Positions 20,064 to 30,161 of a DNA stretch of 64,000 nt are shown here, one piece after another. Made by a program: the position numbers and the translations under genes. Position 1 is the stretch's first letter. The number at the start of each line of letters is the position of its first letter. The stretch spans positions 66,147-130,146 of the forward strand of contig JAQTMY010000001.1 in assembly GCA_028714095.1 (NCBI GenBank). The letters run 5' to 3'. The notes under the pieces were generated by a model. That model was not told where the DNA came from and did no database searches. It saw only the letters and a program-made list of their open reading frames with translations. The DNA is from Candidatus Nanoarchaeia archaeon (GTDB lineage: Archaea; Nanobdellota; Nanobdellia; SCGC-AAA011-G17; JACPNG01).

Positions 20064-20201
20064 TCAATCTTCATCCACTTCCCTTTTTGCCTCTCTTGTG
20101 TGTCGGTTGTTGAGAGGAGGGCTTGTAACGCACGTAAAAGGGAACCGGTATCTCGAGTCTTCTATTCTTTCGCGGGATTTTTTATTTTTTTTGTTTCTCA
20201 T
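20064..20201 (-). CDS. Candidate small ORF, 45 aa
   Basis: MRNKKNKKSRERIEDSRYRFPFTCVTSPPLNNRHTREAKREVDED*; GTGGGG upstream; terminator-like hairpin downstream at 19943-19971. Confidence 0.3.
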   Translation of the reverse strand: MRNKKNKKSRERIEDSRYRFPFTCVTSPPLNNRHTREAKREVDED

Positions 20202-20401
20202 ATAAGTCCCCACCGGCAACAAAACTGCCCTTTTTCAAAGACAGTATAGTTTTACCGCGGGGTTATCGCATTCTTGTAGCAGCATAAAAGAAAATTCCCT
20301 TATCTTGTTTTTTATTATACTGCAACACATTCATCACTATCCCAAGGCTGGCGAGAATTACGAACCGGTCCCCCCCGTTCTACACCTGTACCATAATTAA
20401 C

Positions 20402-20430
20402 AAAAAAGCCCCTTTTAAAATCAAAAGGAC
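20402..20430 (-). terminator. Terminator-like hairpin
   Basis: Minus: GTCCTTTT…AAAAGGGGC followed by TTTTTT. Confidence 0.5.
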
Positions 20431-20969
20431 TATGCGGAAATAATAACACTTCTGCAGTTTTTCTCCTCTACACTTATTTCTAAAGCCGGGAGGTATGGGA
20501 GGGTAAAAACCCAATGGGAGATGCCTCATTAAAATTTAATGAAATATTATACTCCCCATTAACTTTATTGTCCCCTTCTAAAAAGTGCCTTTTTTCCGCG
20601 AACGAATTCAAGTGCTTTGCACCAGCCCCGCTCCTTCTACGAAGAAGCAGGACTTATTACATCGAAACATAACCATAGTAACCTTACCTTCTTTCTAGGT
20701 TAATGAGTTAGTAGACAACAGCGAGGGTCAGTTCGCCGATTTGTCGATTATGACCGGGTATTCGAACAAACTAAAAATAAACTGAATACATACATAAACA
20801 CAAATCCTTTCCAATTTAACACACCTTAAAAGAACTTCTTTCAGTCATTCCTTCAATTCTAAAATTGCTATAAGAACAGCAACTAAAGAAAATGAAAAAA
20901 TGAGTATGGGTAATACACCCAAAAGGCGGTTAAATTAATACCCCTACAAAAATTTCTTATTTATAAACC

Positions 20970-21911
20970 TTACGGTCTGCTAAACCTGGCCAATAAGGCC
21001 TGTAATTGTAAGAACTCGTCAGAACCCTCAACCATCCTGAATTCTATCTCACCACAAACCTCTATCATGTCCATCTTCTTCCTGTCATCAATTTTTAAAG
21101 AAATAAGCTCTTTCTGGATTTGTTTGATAACATCCAACCCACTAAGACCATGTTGCAGCATAACTTCCAATAATCTTTCACGGGCAGAAATAAAATTTCC
21201 CTTTAAAGTTTCTTCTAAAATCATTTTAATTTCTTTGGGCCTTGCAGCAGAAACAACACTATAAATCACTTCTTCAGTAATGTTATTAGTTAAAGCAGAG
21301 CAGCTCTGCAAAATATTAACAATCCTTCTTACATCTCCTTCAGTAGAGTTATATAATGCATCTATAACCCCCTCTCCAATCTTTAATCCTTCACTCTTGG
21401 CTATAAACTTGACATAATTTTCAATGTCTTTTCTTAAGAGAGGTTTAAAGTGGAAAACACTGCATCTTGAATGTATTGGATCAATTAACTTACTAGCATA
21501 ATTGCAGCTTAAAATAAATCTTGCATTGTTTGTAAAATTTTCCATTGTTCTTCTCAATGCGTGCTGAGCCTCTTTAGTCAAAGAATCTGATTCATCCAGA
21601 TAAATAAGTTTGAAAGGAACATTTCCAAGTGCTTTTGTTCTTGCAAAATCTTTTATTGTATTTCTTATAACATCAATTCCCCTTTCATCTGAAGCATTTA
21701 ACTCAAGTAAATTTTCTCTCCAGTTTTCTCCTTTATATAATTCTCTTGCAACAACCAAAGCCAAAGATGTTTTCCCAATACCTGCAGGTCCAGAAAACAA
21801 TAAATGAGGTATGTTTTTATTTTCAACCATGGCCTTTATTCTTTCAACTATCTTGTCCTGCCCCTTAATATCTCCAAAAGTTTTTGGCCTGTATTTTTCT
21901 GTCCAAAGCAT
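20970..21911 (-). CDS. rfcS: Replication factor C small subunit
   Basis: LWTEKYRPKTFGDIKGQ…LLFSGPAGIGKTSLAL…YLDESDSLTKEAQHALRRTME. Confidence 0.95.
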   Translation of the reverse strand: MLWTEKYRPKTFGDIKGQDKIVERIKAMVENKNIPHLLFSGPAGIGKTSLALVVARELYKGENWRENLLELNASDERGIDVIRNTIKDFARTKALGNVPFKLIYLDESDSLTKEAQHALRRTMENFTNNARFILSCNYASKLIDPIHSRCSVFHFKPLLRKDIENYVKFIAKSEGLKIGEGVIDALYNSTEGDVRRIVNILQSCSALTNNITEEVIYSVVSAARPKEIKMILEETLKGNFISARERLLEVMLQHGLSGLDVIKQIQKELISLKIDDRKKMDMIEVCGEIEFRMVEGSDEFLQLQALLARFSRP

Positions 21912-21984
21912 AGGAGAAAAACAAACAAGTCTATTTATATAAATTTAGGTTGTATTTCTTAAAATACAAATATATACTATGGAA

Positions 21985-22012
21985 AGAAAAAACGAAGCCG
22001 TTAAGCTTCGTT
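21985..22012 (-). terminator. Terminator hairpin of orphan cassette
   Basis: Minus: AACGAAGC TTAACG GCTTCGTT TTTTC. Confidence 0.8.
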
Positions 22013-22041
22013 CAAAAATAATTTTTGCTGAAAAAACTCAG

Positions 22042-22302
22042 CTAGGTAGGATCGTTCCTGAGCTTAAACTCTGGACAGGAATCCGCCAAGAATTTCTTCA
22101 TTAAATCCACCTCCGTTTTAAGAATAAATGATTCTTTTATCTGTTTTTGCAGACTTTCAATTTTCTCATCCCGCTCAATCCCTTGCTGGGTAAGCTGATG
22201 GATAACATCCCTTTGCTGATTCGCTTCGTCTTTGAGTTTTTGGATAGCCTCTTGGGTGGCCTCTTCAAAACTTTTTCCAAAATCTTCTTGATTGCTAGGC
22301 AT
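22042..22302 (-). CDS. Small coiled-coil orphan protein
   Basis: SD-like GAGAGGT upstream; heptad-like EEATQEAIQKLKDEANQQRDVIHQLTQQGIERDEKIESLQKQIKES; own terminator. Confidence 0.6.
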   Translation of the reverse strand: MPSNQEDFGKSFEEATQEAIQKLKDEANQQRDVIHQLTQQGIERDEKIESLQKQIKESFILKTEVDLMKKFLADSCPEFKLRNDPT

Positions 22303-22507
22303 AAAAACCTCTCAGTGTTAAAGTTAATCCACCTTTTTCCAGACATGAAAATAAAAATAAGATAGTTCTAATTAACTACCTCTTTTAATTAACATGCCTT
22401 AAAGGCAAAACAAAATAATTCACAAAAAACAAACCTTATTAATCATATATAAATCTTTCCTCCAATCTTAAAAACATTTATAAACAAACCTCCTCTTAAA
22501 AAATATC

Positions 22508-25372
22508 ATGTACGACCATAAGAAAGTAGAAGAATCAATATTAAAGTACTGGCAGGATAATCATATCTATGAAAATTTAAAGAAAAAACTAAAGGGAAAT
22601 AAAAAATTCTACTTTTTAGACGGTCCACCTTACACATCAGGAAGACTTCATATAGGTCATGCCTGGAACTATTCATTAAAAGATCAGATTCTAAGATACA
22701 AAAGAATGAATAATCTAGATGTATGGGACAGGGCAGGTTATGATATGCACGGTTTGCCAACAGAGAATAAAGTACAAAAACAATTAAACTTCAAGGATAA
22801 AAAAGAAATTGAAGATTATGGTGTTGATAAATTTGTAAAGAAATGCAGGGAATTTGCAGTCAAAAACATGCAGCAGATGAGTTTAGACCAAAAAAGATTT
22901 GGTGCATGGCTAGATTTTGATAATGCCTATCAACCGATTAAGAATGAATATATGGAATCAGAATGGTGGCTAATCAAACAAGCTCACGAAAAAAAACGTT
23001 TGTACAAAGGAAACAAAGTAATGACTTGGTGTCCTTCATGCGAAACAGGATTGGCTAAACATGAACTTGAATATTATGATGTTGAAGATGATTCTATTTT
23101 TGTCAAATTCCAGATAGAAAACAAAAAGAACGAATTTTTAGTAGTATGGACAACAACACCATGGACAATTCCATTTAATCTAGGAGTCATGGTAAATCCA
23201 GAGCTTGATTATGTTAAGGTAAGAGTTGGAAGCGAACTATGGGTTCTCGCAAAAGGACTTGCAAACATAGTTATCCTTAATTTTACAGATGAAAAAAAAT
23301 TAAATATAGTAGAAGAGTTTAAAGGAGATAAATTAAAAGGAATGCATTATGTTCATCCGTTCTATGATACTCTAAAAAAACACTATGATGAATTGAAAAA
23401 ACAAAGCAAGGATATTTTTTCAGTTGTCCTGTCAGAAAAATATGTGGATCTATCAGCAGGAACGGGCTTAGTTCATATGGCCCCGGGCTGTGGCCCTGAA
23501 GACTTCGAAGTTGGAAAGGAAAATAAAATTCCTGCATTTAATAATTTAACAGAAAAAGGAGACTATCCAAAAGACATGGGAGAATTCTCAGGTTTAAATG
23601 CTAAAAAAGATAATCAAAAATTCATAGATGCATTGGAAAAAAGAAATGCCTTGGTTGCAACAACAAAAGTTTCCCATGAATATCCTCACTGCTGGAGATG
23701 CAAACATCCAGTAGTCTTCAAGTTGACAGGGCAATGGTTCCTAAAAATTGAAGATTTAGTTCCAAAAATGCTTGAAGACGCAGAAAAGATAAAATTTGTT
23801 CCTGAAGAATCAAAAGAACGGTATAAGAACTGGATTAAAAATCTAAAAGACAATGCGATAACAAGACAAAGATACTGGGGGACTCCTGCACCAATATGGA
23901 CCTGTGATAAATGTGAAAGTACTTATGTTATTGAAAGCATTAAAGAACTAAAAACTCTAGCTGGAAAAATACCAGAAGACTTGCATAAACCCTGGATTGA
24001 TGAAATTACTTTTAAATGTAAAAAATGTAATGGTTTAATGAAAAGAGTTCCAGATATATTGGACGTATGGATTGATTCTGGAGTTGCATCATGGGCATGC
24101 CTTGATTATCCTAACACAGAAAAAAACTTCAAGGAATTATGGCCTGCCGATTTAGTTTTAGAAGGAACAGAACAAACAAGATTATGGTTCTACATGCTGC
24201 ATCTACTTTCAAGACTAGTCTTTAACAAACCCTGTTATAAAAATGTTTACACTCATGGAATGTTAAGAGACGTTGAGGGAGAAAAAATGTCAAAGTCCAT
24301 AGGCAACATAATCTCTCCTTACGACATTGTTGACCAGTATGGAATTGATACTTTAAGATGCTATACAATTTCAAATAAAGCAGGAGAAGACATGAACTAT
24401 ACAAAAGAAGAAATTTTGCTTAAGTTCAGGAATCTTGCAATATTGATTAACATAACTAATTATCTTTTAGGTTATGCCCCTTCAGATTTAATAAATAAAA
24501 AAACAAAAAAACTAGAGATAGAAGATAAATACATAATCTCAAAAACAAATTCAATAATCAAGAAAGTGACAGAAGCAATGGAAAATTATGAACTTGATAA
24601 AGCCCCATTATTAGTTGAAGAATTATATTTAGATTTATCAAGAACTTACATAAAATTAACAAGAGACAGGTCAGAATCAGTAGAGGTATTAAAAACAATC
24701 TATGACTCATTGATGAATATTTTGAAGATGTTCTCAATTACAGCCCCATTCATCACAGAACACCTATACTTAAAATTGAAAGAAAAATTTAATCTTAAGG
24801 GAGAATCAATCCATCATTATTCCTGGCCTAAGTATGATAAAAAATTAATCAATGAAGAACTTGAAAATTCATTTGTTTATATGTCAGAAGTTATCCAGGA
24901 AATTTTAGCCCAAAGGGAAAAATACCAGATTGGGGTAAGATGGCCATTAAGTCTAGTAATAATAAAAACAAATCAGAAAGAAATCCTTGATTCAATGGAC
25001 ATAACTAAAGATTTAGTCTTAACTCAGACAAATATCAAGGAAATGAGAATAGAGAAAAAAGATACTGAATCTAAATTTGAAATAGTTTTAGATACCTCAT
25101 TCACCCCTGAATTAGAACAAGAAGGATTCAGGAGAGAATTAACAAGAAGAATCCAAGATCTAAGAAAGAAAAATAAATTAGTGAAAGAAGATAGGATTGA
25201 ATTATTCATTGAAACAAGCTACAAGTTAGGGGATTTAACAGAATTACAGGAAACTGTAGGAGCTGTTTCTGTTTCATTTAAGGGAGCAGGAAAAGTTAGT
25301 TCTAAGGAAAACATCAAAGGTAAGGAATTCAAGATTAGTTTCAACATCAATAGCCCAAAAATCCAATTTTAA
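22508..25372 (+). CDS. ileS: Isoleucyl-tRNA synthetase
   Basis: FLDGPPYTSGRLHIGHAWNYSLKD; GEKMSKSIGNIISP. Confidence 0.95.
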   Translation: MYDHKKVEESILKYWQDNHIYENLKKKLKGNKKFYFLDGPPYTSGRLHIGHAWNYSLKDQILRYKRMNNLDVWDRAGYDMHGLPTENKVQKQLNFKDKKEIEDYGVDKFVKKCREFAVKNMQQMSLDQKRFGAWLDFDNAYQPIKNEYMESEWWLIKQAHEKKRLYKGNKVMTWCPSCETGLAKHELEYYDVEDDSIFVKFQIENKKNEFLVVWTTTPWTIPFNLGVMVNPELDYVKVRVGSELWVLAKGLANIVILNFTDEKKLNIVEEFKGDKLKGMHYVHPFYDTLKKHYDELKKQSKDIFSVVLSEKYVDLSAGTGLVHMAPGCGPEDFEVGKENKIPAFNNLTEKGDYPKDMGEFSGLNAKKDNQKFIDALEKRNALVATTKVSHEYPHCWRCKHPVVFKLTGQWFLKIEDLVPKMLEDAEKIKFVPEESKERYKNWIKNLKDNAITRQRYWGTPAPIWTCDKCESTYVIESIKELKTLAGKIPEDLHKPWIDEITFKCKKCNGLMKRVPDILDVWIDSGVASWACLDYPNTEKNFKELWPADLVLEGTEQTRLWFYMLHLLSRLVFNKPCYKNVYTHGMLRDVEGEKMSKSIGNIISPYDIVDQYGIDTLRCYTISNKAGEDMNYTKEEILLKFRNLAILINITNYLLGYAPSDLINKKTKKLEIEDKYIISKTNSIIKKVTEAMENYELDKAPLLVEELYLDLSRTYIKLTRDRSESVEVLKTIYDSLMNILKMFSITAPFITEHLYLKLKEKFNLKGESIHHYSWPKYDKKLINEELENSFVYMSEVIQEILAQREKYQIGVRWPLSLVIIKTNQKEILDSMDITKDLVLTQTNIKEMRIEKKDTESKFEIVLDTSFTPELEQEGFRRELTRRIQDLRKKNKLVKEDRIELFIETSYKLGDLTELQETVGAVSVSFKGAGKVSSKENIKGKEFKISFNINSPKIQF

Positions 25373-25463
25373 GCCTAAAATAATAAACTTAGAACTCAAA
25401 AACCTTTATAAATACCTTTAAATATTTTTCTATTCTATTTATAAACATTATTTTAATGGGGGG

Positions 25464-26021
25464 ATTAAAATTACAACTCAAAAACTAGACATAAAAATTG
25501 TTAATATTGTCGCAACCACCTCTCTAGAGAGAGACATTCCTTTGATAAGACTGGCTGAAACCTTGCCAAATACAGAATATAATCCAGAGCAATTTCCAGG
25601 ACTTGTCATGAGGATTAAGGAGCCAAAAACCTCTGCTTTAGTCTTCAGTTCTGGTAGAATAGTCTGTACTGGAGCTAAGTCCATGGCTAAAGTAAAGGAA
25701 TCAATAGATGCAATAATAAAAAACATAGAGAAAATAAAAATCAAAATCAAGGAACATACTCCAATCAAGGTTCAAAACATGGTTGGTTCTGGGTCTGTAG
25801 GTTTAGACTTAAACTTGAATAATTTAACCATGACTCTTGAAAACACAGATTATGAACCAGAACAGTTCCCCGGATTAGTATATAAGCTTCCTGGAACAAG
25901 GGCAACATTCCTTTTGTTCAGTAATGGAAAAATTGTATGTACAGGAACAAAATCCGAAAAAGATCTAAAAGACGCTGTTATCAAACTTATAGGGGTCCTA
26001 AAAAAACACAATAAAAAATAA
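25464..26021 (+). CDS. tbp: TATA-box-binding protein (start uncertain; no in-frame ATG)
   Basis: Two direct repeats: NTEYNPEQFPGLVMRIKEPKTSALVFSSGRIVCTGAKS / NTDYEPEQFPGLVYKLPGTRATFLLFSNGKIVCTGTKS; homology frame stays open upstream of the ORF-track start. Confidence 0.9.
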   Translation: MKITTQKLDIKIVNIVATTSLERDIPLIRLAETLPNTEYNPEQFPGLVMRIKEPKTSALVFSSGRIVCTGAKSMAKVKESIDAIIKNIEKIKIKIKEHTPIKVQNMVGSGSVGLDLNLNNLTMTLENTDYEPEQFPGLVYKLPGTRATFLLFSNGKIVCTGTKSEKDLKDAVIKLIGVLKKHNKK

Positions 26022-26077
26022 ATTCTTTTTTATATAAATACTTATAATCCCCTGTACCAGTTTTAAAAGAGGTAGAA

Positions 26078-28093
26078 ATGGATGTTCAAGAACAGATTGA
26101 AAAGTTTCAGGAATTCTTTAGAGAAGAATATGAAACAGAACTCCATAAAATAATTAAGAAAGGTTTGTATGCTTTGGTTATTGACTTTAACAAATTAGCT
26201 TTATTCAGCCCAGAGCTGTCAGATCAATTGCTTGAAGAACCAGAAGAAATTTTAAAAGCTGGAGAAATAGCAATCCAAAATCTTGATCTAACAAAAAAAT
26301 TAATAAGGGTCAGATTAATTAATCTCCCAGACTCCCAAAAAGTGGCGATAAGGGATATTAGGTCAATTCATTTAGGCAGGTTAATTAGTTTTGAAGGAAT
26401 TGTAAGACAATCTTCAGATGTCCGCCCCCAAGTGGTTTCTGCAAAGTTCGAGTGTCCTTCTTGTGGTAATACAATAACAATACTTCAGTTAGAATCAAAA
26501 TTCAGAGAGCCCTTCAGATGCTCATGCGGAAGAAAAGGTAAGTTCAGGTTAATTAACAAAGAACTTGTTGATGCCCAAAGATTAGTAATAGAAGAATCAT
26601 CAGAGATGTTGGAAGGTGGAGAACAGCCAAAAAGACTTGCAATATTTCTTAAGGAAGATTTAGTTGAACCAAAGATGGAGAAGAAAACAACTCCAGGTAG
26701 TAAAATAAGGTTCACAGGATTAATAAAAGAAATTCCGGTTATGTTAAATACAGGAGCCCAGTCAATAAGATATGATTTGGTTGGAGAAACAAACAACATA
26801 GAGCCAGTCCAGCAAACCTATGAAGATGTTGAAATAAATGAAAAAGACGAAGAGGAAATTAATTTATTGTCAAAAGACAAGAATATTTATGAAAAATTAT
26901 CAAAAACAATTGCTCCTTCGATTTATGGTTATTCTGAAATCAAAGAAGCATTAATACTACAATTATTAGGCGGTTCTAAAAAAATAAGAGAGGATGGAAC
27001 AAGAACAAGAGGGGATCTCCATATATTGCTTGTAGGAGATCCAGGGTCAGGAAAATCTCAGATATTGCAGTTTATTTCAAAATGTGCTCCAAAGGCAAAA
27101 TATATTTCTGGAAAGGGCGCATCAGCCGCAGGTTTAACAGCCTCGGTAGTGAGGGATGAGTTCATAAAAGGCTGGGCATTGGAAGCAGGAGCCTTAGTTC
27201 TAGCAAATAATGGCATTGCCTGTCTGGATGAGTTGGATAAGGTATCAGTAGAAGATACTTCTGCACTGCATGAAGCAATGGAGCAGCAGACAATAAGCAT
27301 AGCAAAAGCAAACATCCAAGCTACATTAAAATCAGAAACAACAATACTGGCAGCAGCAAACCCAAAACTTTCAAGGTTTGATCCATTCAAGCCAATCGCA
27401 TCCCAGATAAACATGCCCCCCACCCTAATTAACAGATTTGATTTAATCTTCGCTATGAGAGATATCCCAAACAAGGATGTTGATTCAAAGATAGCAAGTC
27501 ATATGCTTAACATTCAGCAAAGTCCTGAATTGCTCAAGTATGAAGTTCCTCTCCCCTTGTTAAGAAAATACATTGCATATGCAAGGCAGAGAGTAAATCC
27601 AAAACTGACAGACCAGGCGGTTGATGAAATAAAAAGTTTCTATGTTGGATTAAGAAACACAAGTCAAACCGGAGGGGATGAAATCAAACCAATTCCTATA
27701 TCAGCAAGACAACTAGAAGCATTGGTAAGATTGACAGAGGCCTCTGCTAAAGTTAGGCTATCAAAAAAAGCAACAAGAGATGATGCAAGGCGTGCAATAA
27801 CCCTCTTAAAATATTGTTTGATGCAGGTGGGCTATGACTATGAAACCGGCCAGATAGATATTGACAGGATTTCAACAGGAATACCAGCTTCTCAAAGATC
27901 AAAAATCTTGGTTGTTAAGGAATTGATATCAGAACTTTCAGAAAAAGTAGGAAAAACAATTCCTGTTGAGGACTTGATTAATTATGCAGCAGAAAAAGGG
28001 ATTGACGATAAACAAATAGAGGAGATAATAGAAAAATTAAAAAGAGATGGAGAAATCTTCGAGCCAAAACGTGGCTTCCTAGCCAAGATCTAA
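26078..28093 (+). CDS. mcm: MCM replicative helicase
   Basis: LLVGDPGSGKSQILQFISKCAPKAKYISGKGASAAGLTASV; zinc-ribbon C-x2-C. Confidence 0.96.
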   Translation: MDVQEQIEKFQEFFREEYETELHKIIKKGLYALVIDFNKLALFSPELSDQLLEEPEEILKAGEIAIQNLDLTKKLIRVRLINLPDSQKVAIRDIRSIHLGRLISFEGIVRQSSDVRPQVVSAKFECPSCGNTITILQLESKFREPFRCSCGRKGKFRLINKELVDAQRLVIEESSEMLEGGEQPKRLAIFLKEDLVEPKMEKKTTPGSKIRFTGLIKEIPVMLNTGAQSIRYDLVGETNNIEPVQQTYEDVEINEKDEEEINLLSKDKNIYEKLSKTIAPSIYGYSEIKEALILQLLGGSKKIREDGTRTRGDLHILLVGDPGSGKSQILQFISKCAPKAKYISGKGASAAGLTASVVRDEFIKGWALEAGALVLANNGIACLDELDKVSVEDTSALHEAMEQQTISIAKANIQATLKSETTILAAANPKLSRFDPFKPIASQINMPPTLINRFDLIFAMRDIPNKDVDSKIASHMLNIQQSPELLKYEVPLPLLRKYIAYARQRVNPKLTDQAVDEIKSFYVGLRNTSQTGGDEIKPIPISARQLEALVRLTEASAKVRLSKKATRDDARRAITLLKYCLMQVGYDYETGQIDIDRISTGIPASQRSKILVVKELISELSEKVGKTIPVEDLINYAAEKGIDDKQIEEIIEKLKRDGEIFEPKRGFLAKI

Positions 28094-28094
28094 A

Positions 28095-28760
28095 ATGCCA
28101 GACGGAATAAAACCATCAACAAAGATTTGGATATCAAATTTGCTTAATGGAATTTATGTAAAGCAAACAGGAGAATTTGAGCCAAATTATGTTCAGGTTA
28201 AGAATGAAACTATTTTCAAGATAGGTTTGATTGCAACAGTTATTAATAAATTCCAGAGCGGGGATAATAATTATGTTTCCTTGACAATAGACGATAACTC
28301 AGGAATAATAAGGATTAAAGGTTGGAACGAAGATGCAAAAAAAATAATTGAATTTGAGGTTGGGGATACTTTAAATATTATAGCCAAACCTCGTGAATAT
28401 AATCAAGAATTATATTTAATTCCTGCAATAGTAAAAAAAGTTGACGATCCAAATTTAGAATTAATGTATAAGGCAGAAATTTTTAAAAAATATGGCAAAC
28501 CAGAGATCACTAAAACAAAAGAGATCCCTCAAATAGATGAAGTCAAGGAAGAAAAAATAACAAACACAGGGTCAGACTTTTCAAGGATGGAAATAATAAA
28601 CCTCATTGAAAAGAAGAGCACAGAGGAAGGGGTAAGAATAGATGATATAATCATTAGTTCTAGCCTGCCTGAGCAGGAAACAGAAAAGATAATAGAAGAG
28701 CTTTTAAAAGAAGGTGAAATCTTCCAGCCAAAGCCAACATTTATTAAGCTGATAGAATAA
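28095..28760 (+). CDS. OB-fold ssDNA-binding (RPA-like) protein with winged-helix C-terminus
   Basis: YVSLTIDDNSGIIRIKGWNEDAKKI…. Confidence 0.75.
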   Translation: MPDGIKPSTKIWISNLLNGIYVKQTGEFEPNYVQVKNETIFKIGLIATVINKFQSGDNNYVSLTIDDNSGIIRIKGWNEDAKKIIEFEVGDTLNIIAKPREYNQELYLIPAIVKKVDDPNLELMYKAEIFKKYGKPEITKTKEIPQIDEVKEEKITNTGSDFSRMEIINLIEKKSTEEGVRIDDIIISSSLPEQETEKIIEELLKEGEIFQPKPTFIKLIE

Positions 28761-28772
28761 AGATTTTCTTAA

Positions 28773-28845
28773 AGTCCCGTAGTGTAGCGGCCAAGCACGT
28801 GAGGTTCTGGGCCTTGAAACCCAGGTTCGAATCCTGGCGGGACTA
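28773..28845 (+). tRNA. tRNA-Gln(CTG)
   Basis: AGTCCCG/CGGGACT acceptor; GTGT…GCAC D-arm; loop TTCTGGG; T-arm CCAGG TTCGAAT CCTGG. Confidence 0.85.
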
Positions 28846-28881
28846 TTCCTATAATACATCCATATACAGTACAAAAATAAA

Positions 28882-28904
28882 AAATGCCCCTACAGATGAG
28901 GGGC
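28882..28904 (-). terminator. Terminator hairpin of orphan cassette
   Basis: Minus: GCCCCT CATCTGT AGGGGC ATTTTTTATTTTT. Confidence 0.75.
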
Positions 28905-28925
28905 GGGACAGTAACAAAATAATTG

Positions 28926-29270
28926 TTACTTTGGGGTTTTTTGCTTGGATATTTTTAGAATTAAGTTTTCAATATCATCCATCCGGGTAAGATTTGAAAA
29001 TTCATTAACGAGGGTGAATTGTTTCTTTACTCTTTCATAAATAACAGTAGCATTCTCCTCGGACCCATTAAACCAAAGCCCATCATCGCCTCTTAAACAT
29101 CTTCGGATAATCTCGAGCAGCTTATTCATAGCCGAAGCTTCCCAATTCCAAAGAAAATCAACATTCCGCTGGTCCGCTCTAACCTCAGTAAACAACTTTC
29201 CCCCATTAAAGAAACGGATAGCATAAGGATTATTTGAGAATCCAACAAAAGTAAGAGTAGTAGTTAGCAT
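28926..29270 (-). CDS. Orphan hypothetical protein (cassette)
   Basis: SD AAAGGAG upstream; stop codon lies in hairpin GTAACAA/TTGTTAC; downstream terminator. Confidence 0.6.
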   Translation of the reverse strand: MLTTTLTFVGFSNNPYAIRFFNGGKLFTEVRADQRNVDFLWNWEASAMNKLLEIIRRCLRGDDGLWFNGSEENATVIYERVKKQFTLVNEFSNLTRMDDIENLILKISKQKTPK

Positions 29271-29457
29271 AATAGGTCTCCTTTCAAAATAAAACTTATT
29301 TCAGCCCTTCCAAGCTAATTGTAAACAAGATGCTTACCATAAGTAGAAAAAATCAAATACAAAAAGCCGTAAAGGCAGATCTTAAGAGTTTTCCTTTCTA
29401 ATCCAAATATTTAAACCTTTCCAAAACCTTTTTAAACATAGCCAAAGAATTAACAAA

Positions 29458-29865
29458 ATGGACTATGCAGAATTACTGAAAAAGGCAAAAAGAGAACTTC
29501 CTGAAACAAAGAATACCGGAGAAAGGTTTGAGATACCTAAGGTAACGGGCCATATAGAAGGAAACAAAACAATAGTGACAAATTTTGGGTTAGTATGTGA
29601 TATTCTTAACAGGGATTGTAATTATGTTTTGAAATACCTCCAGAGAGAACTTGCAACTCCAGCTCAATTAGATAACAAAAGATTAATATTAGGGAGGAAA
29701 ATAAGTTCTCCAATGATAAACGAAAAAATAGAAAAATTCACAAAAACTTTTGTTTTATGCAAGGAATGTGGCAAACCGGATACTCAATTAATAAAACAGG
29801 ACAATGTTTTGATAATAAAATGCAGTGCTTGTGGTGCAAAACATCCGGTAAAATCAAAAATATGA
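29458..29865 (+). CDS. eif2b: Translation initiation factor aIF2 beta
   Basis: C-terminal zinc ribbon VLCKECGKPDTQLIKQDNVLIIKCSACGAKHPV. Confidence 0.92.
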   Translation: MDYAELLKKAKRELPETKNTGERFEIPKVTGHIEGNKTIVTNFGLVCDILNRDCNYVLKYLQRELATPAQLDNKRLILGRKISSPMINEKIEKFTKTFVLCKECGKPDTQLIKQDNVLIIKCSACGAKHPVKSKI

Positions 29866-30161
29866 TATCCATAAAACTTCATGAAATAATAAGAGAACAT
29901 CAAAAAATAATAATTCTTGCTGCCTGTGATTCTGTTTTATTAGGAAAAAAATTAAAAGAAAATAATCTGGAATTAGAGGTCTCAGAAAAATTCTATAAAG
30001 GGAAGGAAGTCTCAGAAAAAGAACTGATAAATTTATTGCAGGATTGTGATTCTGCTAATTTTGTCGGAGAAGAAACAATAAACATTTTGATAAAACACAA
30101 AATAGTTAAACCAGAAGATATAATGAGGATAAATGGAATCCCCCACATCCAAATCTTCTAA
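29862..30161 (+). CDS. DUF424-type protein
   Basis: ATGA overlap with aIF2 beta; SIKLHEIIREHQKIIILAACDSVLLGKKLKENNLELEVSEKFYKG; ORF track starts too far upstream. Confidence 0.8.
   Translation: MISIKLHEIIREHQKIIILAACDSVLLGKKLKENNLELEVSEKFYKGKEVSEKELINLLQDCDSANFVGEETINILIKHKIVKPEDIMRINGIPHIQIF

Noticed and set aside
20030-20160. Cluster of restriction-site-like words (AAGCTT, GGCCGGCC, ACGCGT, ACCGGT, CTCGAG) suggesting vector polylinker contamination
   Set aside because: Sites are spread over >100 nt with native-looking spacers; no recognisable vector sequence. Could be checked by BLAST to UniVec.
19960-20205. Plus-strand 81-aa ORF MKESNQRREE…
   Set aside because: Its start overlaps a minus-strand terminator-like hairpin, composition is low-complexity Arg/Ser/Thr, and a minus-strand small ORF overlaps it; probably not coding.
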